A stretch of 64,000 nucleotides of DNA from Deinococcus sp045062605 (GCF_045062605.1 NZ_JBJGDW010000002.1:1-64000), one strand, 5' to 3'; counted from the first letter of the stretch, positions 37,939-47,269 are shown. Translations and numbers: made by a program. Notes: a model not told the origin generated them from the letters alone.

Positions 37939-38403
37939 ATGGAAACCCTCTTTGCCGTTCTGATCGGCCTCCTTGTGGCGGCAGGCGTCTTCCTGCTGCT
38001 ATCGCGCACCATTGTCCGGGTGGTGCTGGGGCTGGCCTTTATCGCTTACGGGGTCAATCTGGCGATTCTGACCGTGTCGGGTCTGCGGCAGGAATCCCCG
38101 CCCCTGCTGACATTGGAAGGGCCGTATGTGGACCCGCTGCCGCAGGCGCTGGTGCTGACCGCCATCGTGATCGGTTTTGGCACCACGGCGCTGCTGCTGA
38201 CCGTGGCGCTGCGGGCCTATCAGGTGGCCGGACACGATGACGTGGCAGCCTTCGGAGACAATCTGGCCCGCAATCCCGACGCCCCGGACGGCCAGCACGC
38301 CGATCCCGAACACCTCAGCCCCGACCTGCCGGAGGCCGATCATACTGACGAGATCAATGCACAGAGAGCCGAGCTTGAGCGGCTACGAAGGATCATGAGA
38401 TGA
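37939..38403 (+). CDS. mrpC: Na+/H+ antiporter subunit MrpC
   Basis: A 154-residue protein with three membrane helices in its first 110 residues and the NuoK-like segment VVLGLAFIAYGVNLAI. The core is the normal MnhC size (about 115 residues), extended by an acidic C-terminal tail (DAPDGQHADPEHL). ATG 37939 was chosen as the first residue of the first helix. Its end overlaps mrpD (ATGA). Confidence 0.92.
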   Translation: METLFAVLIGLLVAAGVFLLLSRTIVRVVLGLAFIAYGVNLAILTVSGLRQESPPLLTLEGPYVDPLPQALVLTAIVIGFGTTALLLTVALRAYQVAGHDDVAAFGDNLARNPDAPDGQHADPEHLSPDLPEADHTDEINAQRAELERLRRIMR

Positions 38404-39968
38404 CCCCTGAATTTGGCGAGGTCGTGACCTCCGCTTTGCCCCTCGCGCCGATCCTGACGCCGCTGGGGCTGGGACTGCTGTTGCTGATCCCCATGCGCCG
38501 CAGGTGGCGGGTCACGCTTGCCCTGGCCTCGGCCCTGCTCACCCTGATCTTCGCGCTCCTGCTGATGAATGCCACGCTGGGCGGCGTGCTGGTCAGCGAA
38601 CTGGGCGGCTGGAAAGCACCGTTCGGGATCGTGATGGCCGCAGACCGTCTGGGGTCATTCATGAGCGCCCTGGCCGCCCTGTGTGGCGTCTTCACCGTCT
38701 GGCTGATGGCCGCGCAGCCAGACCCGGTGCGAGAAAGGCACCATTCGTTTGCCCTGACCTCTTTCCTGTTCACGGGCGTGCAACTGTCCTTTTTGACGGG
38801 TGATCTGTTCAACCTGTTCGTGGCCTTTGAGGTCATGCTGGTGGCCAGTTACGCCCTGACGGTGCTGGGGTCCACCCGCGAGCAACTGCGCGAGGGCTTC
38901 CGCTATATCGTCATGAACCTGTCGGCCTCGGCGCTGCTGGTGGTGGCCTGCGGGCTGGCCTACGGCACGCTGGGCACGCTGAACTTCGCGCATCTGGCGC
39001 AGCGCAGCGCCGCGCTGGGGCCGAACACCACCGTCACCGCCGTGGGCGTGCTGCTGCTGATCGTGTTCGCCGCCAAGGGGGCGCTGTTTCCGCTGGGCTT
39101 CTGGTTGCCCGGTACCTACCCGGCAGTGCCCCACGCCACGGGCGCATTCTTCGGGGCGGTGCTGACCAAGGTGGGGCTGTACGCCCTGATCCGCGTCTTT
39201 ACCACGGTGTTCAATCAGGACCCGCAACTGCCCGACACGCTGCTGCTGGTGCTGGGGGCCGTGACCATGCTGTACGGCGCGCTGGGGGCGGTCAGTCAGC
39301 GCGAGTGGCGGCGCATCCTGTCGTTCACGGTGGTGGGTTCGGTGGGCTATCTGGCTTTCGGGCTGGGGCTGGACTCGCCGGACGCGTTGCGGGCCAGTCT
39401 GGCGTATCTGGCGGTCAGCGTGGTGGTGACCCTGGCGATGTTCCTGATCGCCGCCGTGGCAGAACGTGCCAGTGGAACCCGGCTGGTGCGGGCGCGCGGA
39501 TTCATTGAATTCCTGCCGCTGCTGGCCGCCTGCTTCCTGTTCTGCGCGCTGACGGTGGCGGGTCTGCCGCCCAGCGCGGGCTTCGTGGTGAAGTTTGACC
39601 TGATCCGCGCCGGGCTGGAGGGAGGGACCGTGCTGGCCTACGTCGCCACCGCCAGCGCCCTGCTGAGTAGCCTGCTCACGCTGTACGCGCTGCTGCGGGT
39701 CTGGAGCGGCTTTTTCTGGGGCCGCCACCCACGTGACGAACCGGTGCGCCGGGTGCGCTGGCCCGAACGCCTGCCCGCTTACCTGGCCTCGGCGCTGGTG
39801 GTGGCGCTGGCAGTCTTCGCTGGGCCGCTGCTGGGCTACGCGCGTGGCACCGCCGACGAACTGGGCAGCAACGGCTCCTACATCCTGGGCGTGCTGGGCG
39901 ATCAGCCGCTGGACCTACCCGCCCGCCCCAAGGGTGACGACGTGCAGGAGCCGGAGGGAACGCCGTGA
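38400..39968 (+). CDS. mrpD: Na+/H+ antiporter subunit MrpD
   Basis: A 522-residue NuoM/N-like membrane protein with about 14 helices. The conserved functional residues of the fold are visible in NLFVAFEVMLVASYAL (the Glu) and in IVFAAKGALFPLGFWLPGTYPAVPH (Lys and the HxP-type loop). It forms one of the two antiport modules of the Mrp complex. Start and stop both overlap the neighbouring genes by four bases. Confidence 0.93.
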   Translation: MTPEFGEVVTSALPLAPILTPLGLGLLLLIPMRRRWRVTLALASALLTLIFALLLMNATLGGVLVSELGGWKAPFGIVMAADRLGSFMSALAALCGVFTVWLMAAQPDPVRERHHSFALTSFLFTGVQLSFLTGDLFNLFVAFEVMLVASYALTVLGSTREQLREGFRYIVMNLSASALLVVACGLAYGTLGTLNFAHLAQRSAALGPNTTVTAVGVLLLIVFAAKGALFPLGFWLPGTYPAVPHATGAFFGAVLTKVGLYALIRVFTTVFNQDPQLPDTLLLVLGAVTMLYGALGAVSQREWRRILSFTVVGSVGYLAFGLGLDSPDALRASLAYLAVSVVVTLAMFLIAAVAERASGTRLVRARGFIEFLPLLAACFLFCALTVAGLPPSAGFVVKFDLIRAGLEGGTVLAYVATASALLSSLLTLYALLRVWSGFFWGRHPRDEPVRRVRWPERLPAYLASALVVALAVFAGPLLGYARGTADELGSNGSYILGVLGDQPLDLPARPKGDDVQEPEGTP

Positions 39969-40477
39969 GGGGGGTCTCTCTCAATATCCTGCTCGCTATC
40001 GTCTGGACGCTGTTCGTGGGCGAATTCAGCCTGCGTGAACTGGTGATCGGGATGCTGCTGGGTTTTGCCATCCTGAGCATCTTTCCGCTGTCGCTGGGGA
40101 CGGGCAATTACGTGGGGCGGGCGCTGGCCCTGGTGCGGTTCGTGCTGTTCTTTGCCCGCGAGTTGACGGTGGCCAACATCCAGGTGGCGTTGTGGGCCTT
40201 GCGTCCGCATCCGCCGCTGCATCCCATGATCATCGCCTACCCGCTGCGCCTGCGCGGCGACAACGGGCAAACCGTCCTGGCCGCCATCATCACGCTGATG
40301 CCCGGCTCGGTGGCGATGGGCTTTAACCCCGAGCGCAGCGTGCTGTACGCCCATGTCATCGGCGCGGAAAATCCACGGGCGGCCCGCGCCAGCCTCAAGA
40401 AGGTGGAGGACGCCCTGCTGCCGCTGTACGGTCAGGGTTCTGCCGCCGCCCCCGCTGCACTGGAGGAAAACGCATGA
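39965..40477 (+). CDS. mrpE: Na+/H+ antiporter subunit MrpE
   Basis: A 170-residue protein with two to three N-terminal helices (RGVSLNILLAIVWTLFVG) and a cytoplasmic domain containing ITLMPGSVAMGF, typical of MnhE. GTG 39965 overlaps the mrpD stop, and the gene ends overlapping mrpF. The C-terminal Ala-rich tail is poorly conserved-looking. Confidence 0.92.
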   Translation: MRGVSLNILLAIVWTLFVGEFSLRELVIGMLLGFAILSIFPLSLGTGNYVGRALALVRFVLFFARELTVANIQVALWALRPHPPLHPMIIAYPLRLRGDNGQTVLAAIITLMPGSVAMGFNPERSVLYAHVIGAENPRAARASLKKVEDALLPLYGQGSAAAPAALEENA

Positions 40478-40734
40478 TCATCAATTTAGCCCTGGGCATC
40501 GTCACGCTGTCGGTCCTGCTGGTCACGGTGCGTGTGCTGCGCGGCCCCAGTTGGGGGGACCGGATCATGGCCTTCGACTTTCTGAGCGTCAATCTGGTGG
40601 TGCTGATCGCCCTGATTGCCGTCAAAACAAAACTGATCGTGATGCTGGACGCCGCGCTGGTCCTGAGCCTGCTGGGCTTTCTCAGCACCGTGGCCCTGAC
40701 CCGTTATCTGCTGCTGGGCCGGGTGATGAAGTGA
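40474..40734 (+). CDS. mrpF: Na+/H+ antiporter subunit MrpF
   Basis: An 86-residue protein with three membrane helices. The motif VLRGPSWGDRIMAFDFLSVN is diagnostic of MnhF/PhaF. Its ATG overlaps the mrpE stop (ATGA). Length is normal. Confidence 0.93.
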   Translation: MIINLALGIVTLSVLLVTVRVLRGPSWGDRIMAFDFLSVNLVVLIALIAVKTKLIVMLDAALVLSLLGFLSTVALTRYLLLGRVMK

Positions 40735-40824
40735 GAGGCGGTCCAAGGGCCAAAGGGTGTGAGGAAAACAGTTGGCCTTGCGCTTTTTCAATCAACCATC
40801 AATCGTCCTCACCGCAGGCCAGCC

Positions 40825-41196
40825 ATGAATGACTTCAACGCCGCCCGCGATATTCCCATTCTGCTGGGGGCCTTCTTCGTGCTGACGGCGGCGATTGGCC
40901 TGATCCGTTTCCCCGATCTGTACTCGCGGCTGCATGCCAGCAGCAAGCTGATCACGCTGGGTTCGGCGGGCATTTTCATCGGTGTGGGCCTAGAATTTGC
41001 CCAGACGGAGGCGCTGACCCGGCTGGCAGCGGTCCTGCTGTTTCAGTTCCTGACCACGCCCCTGAGCGCTTACCTGATCGCCCAGGCCGCCTACCTGCGT
41101 GGGCTGGAGCCGCTGCTTGAGGGGCCGGACGAATGGAACGCGCTGGGCAAGGCCGCGCTGCTGGACGAGCGTCTGGAGGAAAGGGGGGGAGGCTAG
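40825..41196 (+). CDS. mrpG: Na+/H+ antiporter subunit MrpG
   Basis: A 123-residue protein with three membrane helices and the MnhG motif GLIRFPDLYSRLHASSKLITLG. A charged tail ends in a Glu/Gly-rich stretch. A 90-base gap separates it from mrpF, unlike the overlaps elsewhere in the operon. ATG 40825 starts the conserved region; the longer frame from 40759 has no family similarity. It completes the seven-subunit set. Confidence 0.93.
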   Translation: MNDFNAARDIPILLGAFFVLTAAIGLIRFPDLYSRLHASSKLITLGSAGIFIGVGLEFAQTEALTRLAAVLLFQFLTTPLSAYLIAQAAYLRGLEPLLEGPDEWNALGKAALLDERLEERGGG

Positions 41197-41245
41197 AGCG
41201 GTCAATCCTTCTTCATCAACCGTCAACCATCAACTGTTCTCCTCC

Positions 41246-41710
41246 CTACTCCGTTCCCACCGCATGCCCGTCCTCGCGTTCCTCCAGCCTGAAGCCGTGG
41301 GGCAGGAAGTCGCGCACCAGACCGCTCAGCACCTCGCCCTCGGCATTCACGCAGACCACGCGGGCGTCGGGGGCAAACTCGTACAGCACCTGACGGCACG
41401 CGCCACATGGGCTGGCAGGCGGGCTGGAATCGGCGTAAACCACAATGTCGGTAAAGGTCCGCGCCCCCGCCGTCGCCATCGCCTGCACCGCCGACTGCTC
41501 GGCGCAGCGGCCCAGGCCGTAGCTGGCGTTCTCCACGTTCGCGCCGCTGAAGACCTGTCCGTCCGGGGTTCTCAGGGCCGCGCCGACATGGAACTTGCTG
41601 TAGGGGGCGTAAGCCTGAGCAAAGGCCGCCTTTGCCGCAGCCAGCAGTTCCGGGTCCGGGGTCAGGCCCAGGGGATTGACATCATATCTGGCCATACTCT
41701 TTCTGGTCAC
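41246..41710 (-). CDS. cdd: Cytidine deaminase
   Basis: A 154-residue homotetrameric-type enzyme that deaminates cytidine and deoxycytidine. The zinc site is C69 with catalytic E71 (GRCAEQSA) and C102/C105 (PCGACRQ). The N-terminal AYAPYSKFHVGAAL motif is typical. The GTG at 41710 overlaps the stop of the upstream CorC-type gene (GTGA). An ATG five codons later at 41695, preceded by AGAAAGAG, is an equally plausible start. Confidence 0.94.
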   Translation of the reverse strand: MTRKSMARYDVNPLGLTPDPELLAAAKAAFAQAYAPYSKFHVGAALRTPDGQVFSGANVENASYGLGRCAEQSAVQAMATAGARTFTDIVVYADSSPPASPCGACRQVLYEFAPDARVVCVNAEGEVLSGLVRDFLPHGFRLEEREDGHAVGTE

Positions 41711-43044
41711 ACCTCACCTTCTTCGGACAGGCTGAGCGAGCCAGCTTCGTTGGCGCGTTCGGCCCGCACACGGCTGACGCGGCGCTCGTCGGCTTCCTCG
41801 ACGGTAAAGGCCCAGCCCTCATGGATAAAGGTGTAACCCACTTCGGGAATATCGCCGAAGCGGTCCGTCATGAAGCCGCCCAGGGTGTCGAACTCGCCCT
41901 CGCCGTCTTCCAGGTTGCTGCCCAGAATCTGCTCGACGTCGTGAACGATCATGCCGCCGTCGATCAGGTACACGCCCTCGCCCACCAACTGATACAGCGG
42001 CAGGTCTTCCTCGTCGGTCTCGTCATAGATCTCGCCCACGATCTCTTCCAGGGCGTCTTCCAGCGTGACCAGCCCCGCCGTGCCGCCGAATTCGTCCACC
42101 ACCACGCTCAGGTGTGACTTCTTCTCGCGCATCTTGGTCAGCAGGTCCCTAATCTTCATGCTTTCGGGCACGAAGAAAACCTTCCGCATGATGTCGGAGA
42201 CGGTCAGGGTGTCCAGATCGTCCAGATGGCGCAGTACGTCGCCGCTGTGGACGATGCCCACGATGTTGTCGGGGGTGTCCTGATACACCGGCACACGCGA
42301 GTAGCTGTGTTCGGCGTTCAGCTCCAGCATGCGGCGCAGGGGCGAGGCTCCGTCTACCACGATCATGTCCACGCGCGGCGTCATGATCTCGCGCACGGTG
42401 GTGTCCGACAGATCGAAGACGTTGTAGACCAGTTCACGCTCGCCGTCTTCCAGCACGCCTTCCTGGCTGGACGCGCCGACGATCATGCGGATTTCCTCTT
42501 CCGAGTAGGCGGTGTGATGTCCAGCCACGCCGCGCAGGCCGAACAGCCGCACCACGCCGTTGCCCATCGCATTCAGCACGATGATGGCCCACTTGAAAAC
42601 GAAGGTGAAGACCAGCAGCGGGCGGGTGACCGTCATCGCCACCTGCTCGCTGCGCTGCAAGGCCCAGGTCTTGGGCGCAAGCTCGCCGAAGACGATGTGC
42701 AAGATCGTGCTGATGGCAAAGGCCAGACCGAAGGAAATGCCCCGGATCTGCCCCTCGGTCAGGGCTGTGCCGGCCAGCAGCGGCGAGACCAGATGCTCGA
42801 TGGCCGGTTCGGCCACAAACCCAATCGCCAGACTGGCCATGGTGATGCCGAGCTGCGTGGCGGCGATGTACAGGTCCAGATTCTTCAGCGCGCCCTGGGT
42901 GGCCCTGGCGGTGGCGCTGCCCTCTTCGGCCAGTTGATCGATGCGGGTGCGGCGCACGCTGACCAGCGAGAATTCCGCTGCGACAAAGAAACCGTTCATC
43001 AGGACCAGAGCGACCAGCGCGAGTAAACCGAGAATGTCATTCAT
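41707..43044 (-). CDS. CNNM/CBS/CorC-domain membrane protein (hemolysin C family)
   Basis: A 445-residue protein with the standard layout. A DUF21/CNNM membrane domain spans about residues 1-190 (opening with LLALVALVLMNGFFVAAEFSL). A CBS pair lies at about 215-335, with MTPRVDMIVVD and VVVDEFGGTAGLVTLED, and a CorC_HlyC domain at about 350-430. Relatives affect Mg2+ or Co2+ homeostasis, probably as transporters. The gene overlaps cdd. An unusually long upstream region with a possible leader terminator precedes it. Confidence 0.9.
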   Translation of the reverse strand: MNDILGLLALVALVLMNGFFVAAEFSLVSVRRTRIDQLAEEGSATARATQGALKNLDLYIAATQLGITMASLAIGFVAEPAIEHLVSPLLAGTALTEGQIRGISFGLAFAISTILHIVFGELAPKTWALQRSEQVAMTVTRPLLVFTFVFKWAIIVLNAMGNGVVRLFGLRGVAGHHTAYSEEEIRMIVGASSQEGVLEDGERELVYNVFDLSDTTVREIMTPRVDMIVVDGASPLRRMLELNAEHSYSRVPVYQDTPDNIVGIVHSGDVLRHLDDLDTLTVSDIMRKVFFVPESMKIRDLLTKMREKKSHLSVVVDEFGGTAGLVTLEDALEEIVGEIYDETDEEDLPLYQLVGEGVYLIDGGMIVHDVEQILGSNLEDGEGEFDTLGGFMTDRFGDIPEVGYTFIHEGWAFTVEEADERRVSRVRAERANEAGSLSLSEEGEV

Positions 43045-43372
43045 GTGTGGGCGCGCTCCATAACCGCGCCCCGGTCATCCGCGTGGCACATGCTGCCCGT
43101 CCGCTCCGCGTGGAGGGATCGTCGTCGACCGGTGGTATTGCGTCAAACTAAAGCTGAAGCGCCACAGCAAAAACGCCGCCCTTGGGCGGGTTTCACCGGG
43201 CACTGGGGAAGAGCCGAAACTGGGAGGCTCCATAGCAGCGCAGAGTTTAACACATCCGCATCCGCCTGAGCGTCTGAAGATTTCGTTCTGGATGCCGGGC
43301 AGCCGTTCAGACGCTAGCCTGCTCTTCGTTACACACCCTCTCCTTCGCCACGATTCTCTGGAGGTTCCACCC
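43045..43372 (-). promoter_or_regulatory. Divergent intergenic region with long CorC leader and orphan hairpin
   Basis: This 328-base region has no gene. On the minus strand a -10-like TAAACT (43244-43249) lies about 195 bases before the CorC ATG. Between them is a short GC hairpin, GGCGG/CCGCC, with a five-T run at 43169-43173. This could be a leader attenuator, but the stem is only 5-6 pairs. On the plus side GGAGG at 43360-43364 serves the reductase gene. Confidence 0.35.
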
Positions 43373-44377
43373 ATGACCACACCCACCCTGCCCGACACCT
43401 ACCGCGCCCTGCGGGTCATCCAGGACGGCGACGAGCGCCGCGCCGAATTCCAGACCCTGCCCCTCTCCGAGTTGCCTGACGGCGAGGTGCTGATCGAGGT
43501 GTCCCACTCCAGCCTGAATTACAAGGATGGGCTGGCGGTGACCGGCAAGGGCATCTTGCGCCAGTTGCCGATGACCCCCGGTATCGATCTGGCCGGGATC
43601 GTGCTGGAGGACCGCAGTGGCACCTACGTTCCCGGCGACGCTGTGATCCTGACGGGCTGGGGCATCGGCGAGCAGCAGGACGGCGGCTACGCCACGCACG
43701 CCCGCGCGAAGGCGGACTGGCTGGTGCGCCAGCCTGCGGGCTTGGGCGCGAGCTGGGCCATGAGCGTGGGCACGGCGGGTTTCACGGCCATGCTGGCGGT
43801 CATGGCGCTGGAGGACGCGGGCGTGCGCCCCAAACACGGCGACGTGCTGGTCACGGGCGCGGCAGGCGGCGTGGGCAGCACTGCGATTGCCCTGCTGGCT
43901 CATGCGGGATTCACGGTGACGGCCAGCACCGGGCGCACCGAGGAAGAGGCGTATCTGCGAGAGCTGGGAGCCACCAATATCATTCCCCGTGACGAACTGC
44001 CGTCCATGACACGTCCGCTGGAAAAGGAGCGCTGGGGCGGTGTGGTGGACACGGTGGCGGGCGAGACGCTGGCGGGTGCTTACGCTTCTACCCGCACGCA
44101 CGGGGCCGTGGCCGTCTGCGGGATTGCCAGCGGGATCGGACTGAAGACCACTGTTTTCCCATTGATCCTGCGTGGTGTGTCCTTGCTGGGCATCGACAGC
44201 GTGACCTGCCCCCAGCCCCGCCGTGAGGCCGCCTGGAAGCGGCTGGCCCTTGATCTGCCCGCATCCAGACTGGCCAGCGTGACCCAGACGCGCGGGCTGT
44301 CTGAGGTGACTGAACTGGCCCCACAGATTCTGGCCGGGCAGGTACGGGGACGCACCGTGATCGACGTGAACGCGTAA
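43373..44377 (+). CDS. Acryloyl-CoA reductase/quinone oxidoreductase (AcuI/YhdH family)
   Basis: A 334-residue zinc-free medium-chain dehydrogenase. The N-terminal VSHSSLNYKDGLAVTGKG and the PGIDLAG motif are those of YhdH/AcuI proteins. The nucleotide site is VTGAAGGVGSTAIALLAHAGF. Family members reduce acryloyl-CoA with NADPH, or quinone-like enones. The ATG at 43373 has GGAGG 8 bases upstream. It is followed by dispersed repeat copy C. Confidence 0.9.
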   Translation: MTTPTLPDTYRALRVIQDGDERRAEFQTLPLSELPDGEVLIEVSHSSLNYKDGLAVTGKGILRQLPMTPGIDLAGIVLEDRSGTYVPGDAVILTGWGIGEQQDGGYATHARAKADWLVRQPAGLGASWAMSVGTAGFTAMLAVMALEDAGVRPKHGDVLVTGAAGGVGSTAIALLAHAGFTVTASTGRTEEEAYLRELGATNIIPRDELPSMTRPLEKERWGGVVDTVAGETLAGAYASTRTHGAVAVCGIASGIGLKTTVFPLILRGVSLLGIDSVTCPQPRREAAWKRLALDLPASRLASVTQTRGLSEVTELAPQILAGQVRGRTVIDVNA

Positions 44378-44395
44378 GGCGGGATCGGCTGGAAG

Positions 44396-44590
44396 GTATT
44401 GACAACACCCGGAAATCCGAGCGGGACTCGCAAAGCTGCGGTGCAGAGAAAGAGGTCCTCTCTCCGAGTTGTCGCAGTCATGGGCGTCTGTTCATGACTG
44501 GTGCGAGCAGGAGAGGAACAGGTTCCGGGCGTGGAGGGCAGGCATCGGCGTTGTCTCGATTTCTGCCGCGTGACAGACCGAATTCGTACG
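44396..44590 (-). repeat. Dispersed intergenic repeat, copy C (inverted)
   Basis: Read on the minus strand it runs from a tip near CCGTACGAATTCGGTCTG, through CATGAACAGACGCCCATGA and GCTTTGCGAGTCCCGCTCGG, to GTTGTCAATACC. It matches copies A (517-734) and B (15814-16000) along most of its length, with small insertions and deletions. It occupies most of the 323-base gap between the AcuI-type and HAD genes. Confidence 0.75.
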
Positions 44591-44700
44591 GGGCGGGATC
44601 GGGGGCACTTCCGGCCCACTGCTGGGCAAGAAGGGAGGGGCAGCGCTAGTTGCCCCTTCCCTTCCCTTTGCTCCTGTCCGTCTTTGCTAGGCTGCCGCGC

Positions 44701-45531
44701 GTGACTTCCCGCGACGCCCAGCCCCCCACCGGACGCCCACCCCTGCCGCCCCCGGCGGGCCTGCCGCTGCTGATGGCCTTCGATCTGGACGGCACCCTGA
44801 TCACCGAGCAGGGCCGCGAGCCGGACGCTGCCACGGCCCGCGCGCTGGCCCGGCTGCGCGCGGTGGGCGTGAAACTGGCGATCATCACCGGGCGGGACAT
44901 GGCCCCGGACGCCGTGCTGGAGGCCATGCAGCCCGATGCGGTGGCCACCAACAACGGTGGCCGGATCGTGGTGAACGGCGAACTGCACACAGAGGCCCGT
45001 TTCACGCCCGCAGACCTGGAAGCCGTGCTGGCCCATGAGCTGAACGGCGCGCGGATCGTGTTGTTCACGGCGGACCGCCTGTTCGTGGATCTGCCGCGCG
45101 GCACCGAACCCGAACCCTGGATGATTGCCCGCAACTCCGGGCCATTGAGCGATGCGCCCACGGGCGACATCCTGAAAGCCGGGTTCTATCACCCGGAAGT
45201 CGCGGGGTTTGCCGGGCGGCTGCGGCAGTCCCACCCGCATCTGGTGGTGACCGGGGCACAGGCCCCTTACCTCAGCTTCCTGACCATCACGCCGCAGGGG
45301 GCGCACAAGGGCGCGGCCCTGACCCTGATTGCCGATGCGTTGGGCCTGCCGCATGACCGCGCCGTGGCTTTCGGCGACAGCGACAACGACGAGGCCATGC
45401 TGGAGGTGGCAGGCTACGCCGTGCAGGTGGGCCAGTTGCCCCTGCTGACCCGCCACGCCCACACCCGTCTGGACCGTCAGACCGATCTGGGCGCGTACCT
45501 GGGCGACTGGGCAGACCGACTCGAACAGTAG
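44701..45531 (+). CDS. HAD-IIB (Cof-type) phosphatase
   Basis: A 276-residue HAD-superfamily hydrolase. The nucleophile and acid are D28 and D30 in FDLDGTLI. Motif II is the Thr in IITGRDM, and motifs III/IV are in HKGAALTLIA and FGDSDNDEAML. It probably dephosphorylates sugar phosphates or a coenzyme-like metabolite. GTG 44701 is the start: TAGGCT (44688-44693) lies 7 bases upstream, giving a leaderless message. The terminator at 45539-45570 follows. Confidence 0.87.
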   Translation: MTSRDAQPPTGRPPLPPPAGLPLLMAFDLDGTLITEQGREPDAATARALARLRAVGVKLAIITGRDMAPDAVLEAMQPDAVATNNGGRIVVNGELHTEARFTPADLEAVLAHELNGARIVLFTADRLFVDLPRGTEPEPWMIARNSGPLSDAPTGDILKAGFYHPEVAGFAGRLRQSHPHLVVTGAQAPYLSFLTITPQGAHKGAALTLIADALGLPHDRAVAFGDSDNDEAMLEVAGYAVQVGQLPLLTRHAHTRLDRQTDLGAYLGDWADRLEQ

Positions 45532-45538
45532 TAATAAT

Positions 45539-45570
45539 CCCCTCTCTGTCAGGAAGAGAGGAGAGAGGGG
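45539..45570. terminator. Bidirectional hairpin between convergent genes
   Basis: CCCCTCTCT (45539-45547) pairs with AGAGAGGGG (45562-45570). It separates the HAD gene from the convergent secreted-protein gene. Confidence 0.7.
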
Positions 45571-45578
45571 TTAGCGCT

Positions 45579-46178
45579 CTACTTGGCCGTCAGGGCAAAG
45601 CTGTCGATGATCGCCCGTCCGCTGTCCAGCAACTCCTGGGGCGTGCCTGTAGGCGTCACCAGGGTCACGGTGAACAGGCGGTTGTTCTTCAGGGTCAGCA
45701 CCTGGGTCCAACGCACCTTGCCGCCGTCGCCGTCGCCGCTGTAGTTCCACAGGATGGCGTTCTGACCACTGACCTTGATGGTCTTCTCGCCCAGCATCTT
45801 CAGGCTGGGGACCACCTCGGGCATCTTGCGGGCATTCAGATCACGCACGTCGGCCAGGGTTGCTTTCAGATTGGCGGGAATATCCTGTACCAGAACTGTG
45901 ACGGTGGGCCGCAATTGCCCCACGGTCTTGTTGATAAAGGCCACGTCTGCGCCGGGCGCGTTCTTCAGAGGCGTCCATCCGCTCGGCACTTTAATGCTGT
46001 AACCCTTGTTGCTGGTCACGGTAATGGCCTCGATGACCTTCTGGCCAGCCGGTGTGGCACCTGGGGCCGTGACTGGAGCGGGGACGGCGGGAGCGGTCTG
46101 CGCCAGTGCGGACGGCGGGACGGGTAGGGTCAGCAGGGCGAGGGCCAGCAGCGGGAGAGATGGGGCAAAACGCGTCAT
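45579..46178 (-). CDS. Secreted PsbP/DUF1795-like protein
   Basis: A 199-residue exported protein. A signal peptide ends near SALAQ, followed by a Pro/Ala-rich stretch of about 20 residues. A compact domain of about 150 residues then has the pattern YSIKVPSGWTPLKN...VRWTQVLTLKNNRLFTVTL, as seen in PsbP-like and DcrB-like proteins. Its role is unknown. TAGCCT at 46185-46190 lies 6 bases before the ATG. Confidence 0.65.
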   Translation of the reverse strand: MTRFAPSLPLLALALLTLPVPPSALAQTAPAVPAPVTAPGATPAGQKVIEAITVTSNKGYSIKVPSGWTPLKNAPGADVAFINKTVGQLRPTVTVLVQDIPANLKATLADVRDLNARKMPEVVPSLKMLGEKTIKVSGQNAILWNYSGDGDGGKVRWTQVLTLKNNRLFTVTLVTPTGTPQELLDSGRAIIDSFALTAK

Positions 46179-46336
46179 GCGCGGAGGCTAGTGCCTGAAA
46201 GTGAGGCGAGTCTGACGGGAAGGCGTGAAAAAACCCTGCTGTAAAATGCAGTCCAGACTTGTTTCTGAAGCATGGGTGAACGGCTCTGAAGCCAAAGCGC
46301 ACCCTCGCCTGACCTCTGAACCGTATAACTGAAAGC

Positions 46337-47269
46337 ATGAAAAAACTGTTGACTGCTGCCGCCCTGACCCTCACCCTCGCTTCCTGCGGCATTCTCGGCC
46401 TGCCGTCCGGTGGCGTGACCACCTACACGCTGCCCGGCAACGCCGTGTTCCCCGAAGGCATCGCCCACCTGCCCGGAAGTAGCGACTTCTATGTGGGCAG
46501 CACCACCGACGGCACCATCTACAAGGGAACGCTAGGCAAGAAGGAAATGACTGAGTTCCTGCCTGCCAATGCGGACCGCTCCACCGCGATTGGCCTGAAG
46601 ATTGACGCTCAGAACCGCCTGTACGTCTCGGGTGGCGGCACGGGCAAGATGTTCGTATACGACACGGTGAGCAAGTCGCTGCTCAAGTCATACACCACGC
46701 CTGCCACCCCCGCCACCTTTATCAACGATGTGACCCTGACGCCAGACGCCGCGTATTTCACCGATTCGCAGCGCCCGGTCCTGTTCCGCATCAGCCGCAC
46801 CGCCTCCACGCTGGGCGACGTGGAACCCTGGCTGGACTTCACCGGAACGGCGCTGCAATACCAGACGGGCTTTAACCTCAACGGGATCGCCTCCACCCCA
46901 GATGGCAAAACGCTGATCGTGGTCCAGAGCAATACGGGCAAGCTGTTCCGCATTAACGTGGCCGATAAAGCAGTCACCGAGATCGATCTGAACGGGGCCA
47001 CCGTCAAGAACGGCGACGGCATTCTTCTGGAAGGCCAGACCCTGTACGTGGTCCGCAATCAGGACGTGATCATCGTGCCCGTGGCCCTGAACGCTGATTT
47101 CAGCCGGGGCACGCTGGGCACGGCCTTCAGTGACCCCAGCCTGCGCTACCCCACCACCATCGCGCAGGAAGGCAAACGGCTCCTCGTGGTCAACTCTCAG
47201 TTTGATCGGCGCGGCGACGGCAAAAACCCGGAACTGCCGTTCACCGTGTCGGATATCGCCATCAAGTAA
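46337..47269 (+). CDS. SMP-30/strictosidine-synthase-like beta-propeller lipoprotein
   Basis: A 310-residue lipoprotein with the lipobox LASC at about residues 14-17. The mature part shows the repeated beta-propeller pattern of SMP-30/gluconolactonase/LRE-like proteins (PEGIAHLPGSSDFYVGSTTDG, IGLKIDAQNRLYVSGGG, NGIASTPDGKTLIVVQSNTG). It may bind or hydrolyse a lactone or small ligand at the cell surface; this is inference from the fold. TATAAC at 46324-46329, 7 bases before the ATG, implies a leaderless message. Confidence 0.78.
   Translation: MKKLLTAAALTLTLASCGILGLPSGGVTTYTLPGNAVFPEGIAHLPGSSDFYVGSTTDGTIYKGTLGKKEMTEFLPANADRSTAIGLKIDAQNRLYVSGGGTGKMFVYDTVSKSLLKSYTTPATPATFINDVTLTPDAAYFTDSQRPVLFRISRTASTLGDVEPWLDFTGTALQYQTGFNLNGIASTPDGKTLIVVQSNTGKLFRINVADKAVTEIDLNGATVKNGDGILLEGQTLYVVRNQDVIIVPVALNADFSRGTLGTAFSDPSLRYPTTIAQEGKRLLVVNSQFDRRGDGKNPELPFTVSDIAIK

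Noticed and set aside
44080..45462. Long minus-strand open frame of 460 codons across the AcuI-type and HAD genes
   Set aside because: It is antisense to two well-supported genes and to repeat copy C, and its composition (His/Gln/Arg-rich) is typical of shadow frames in high-GC DNA.
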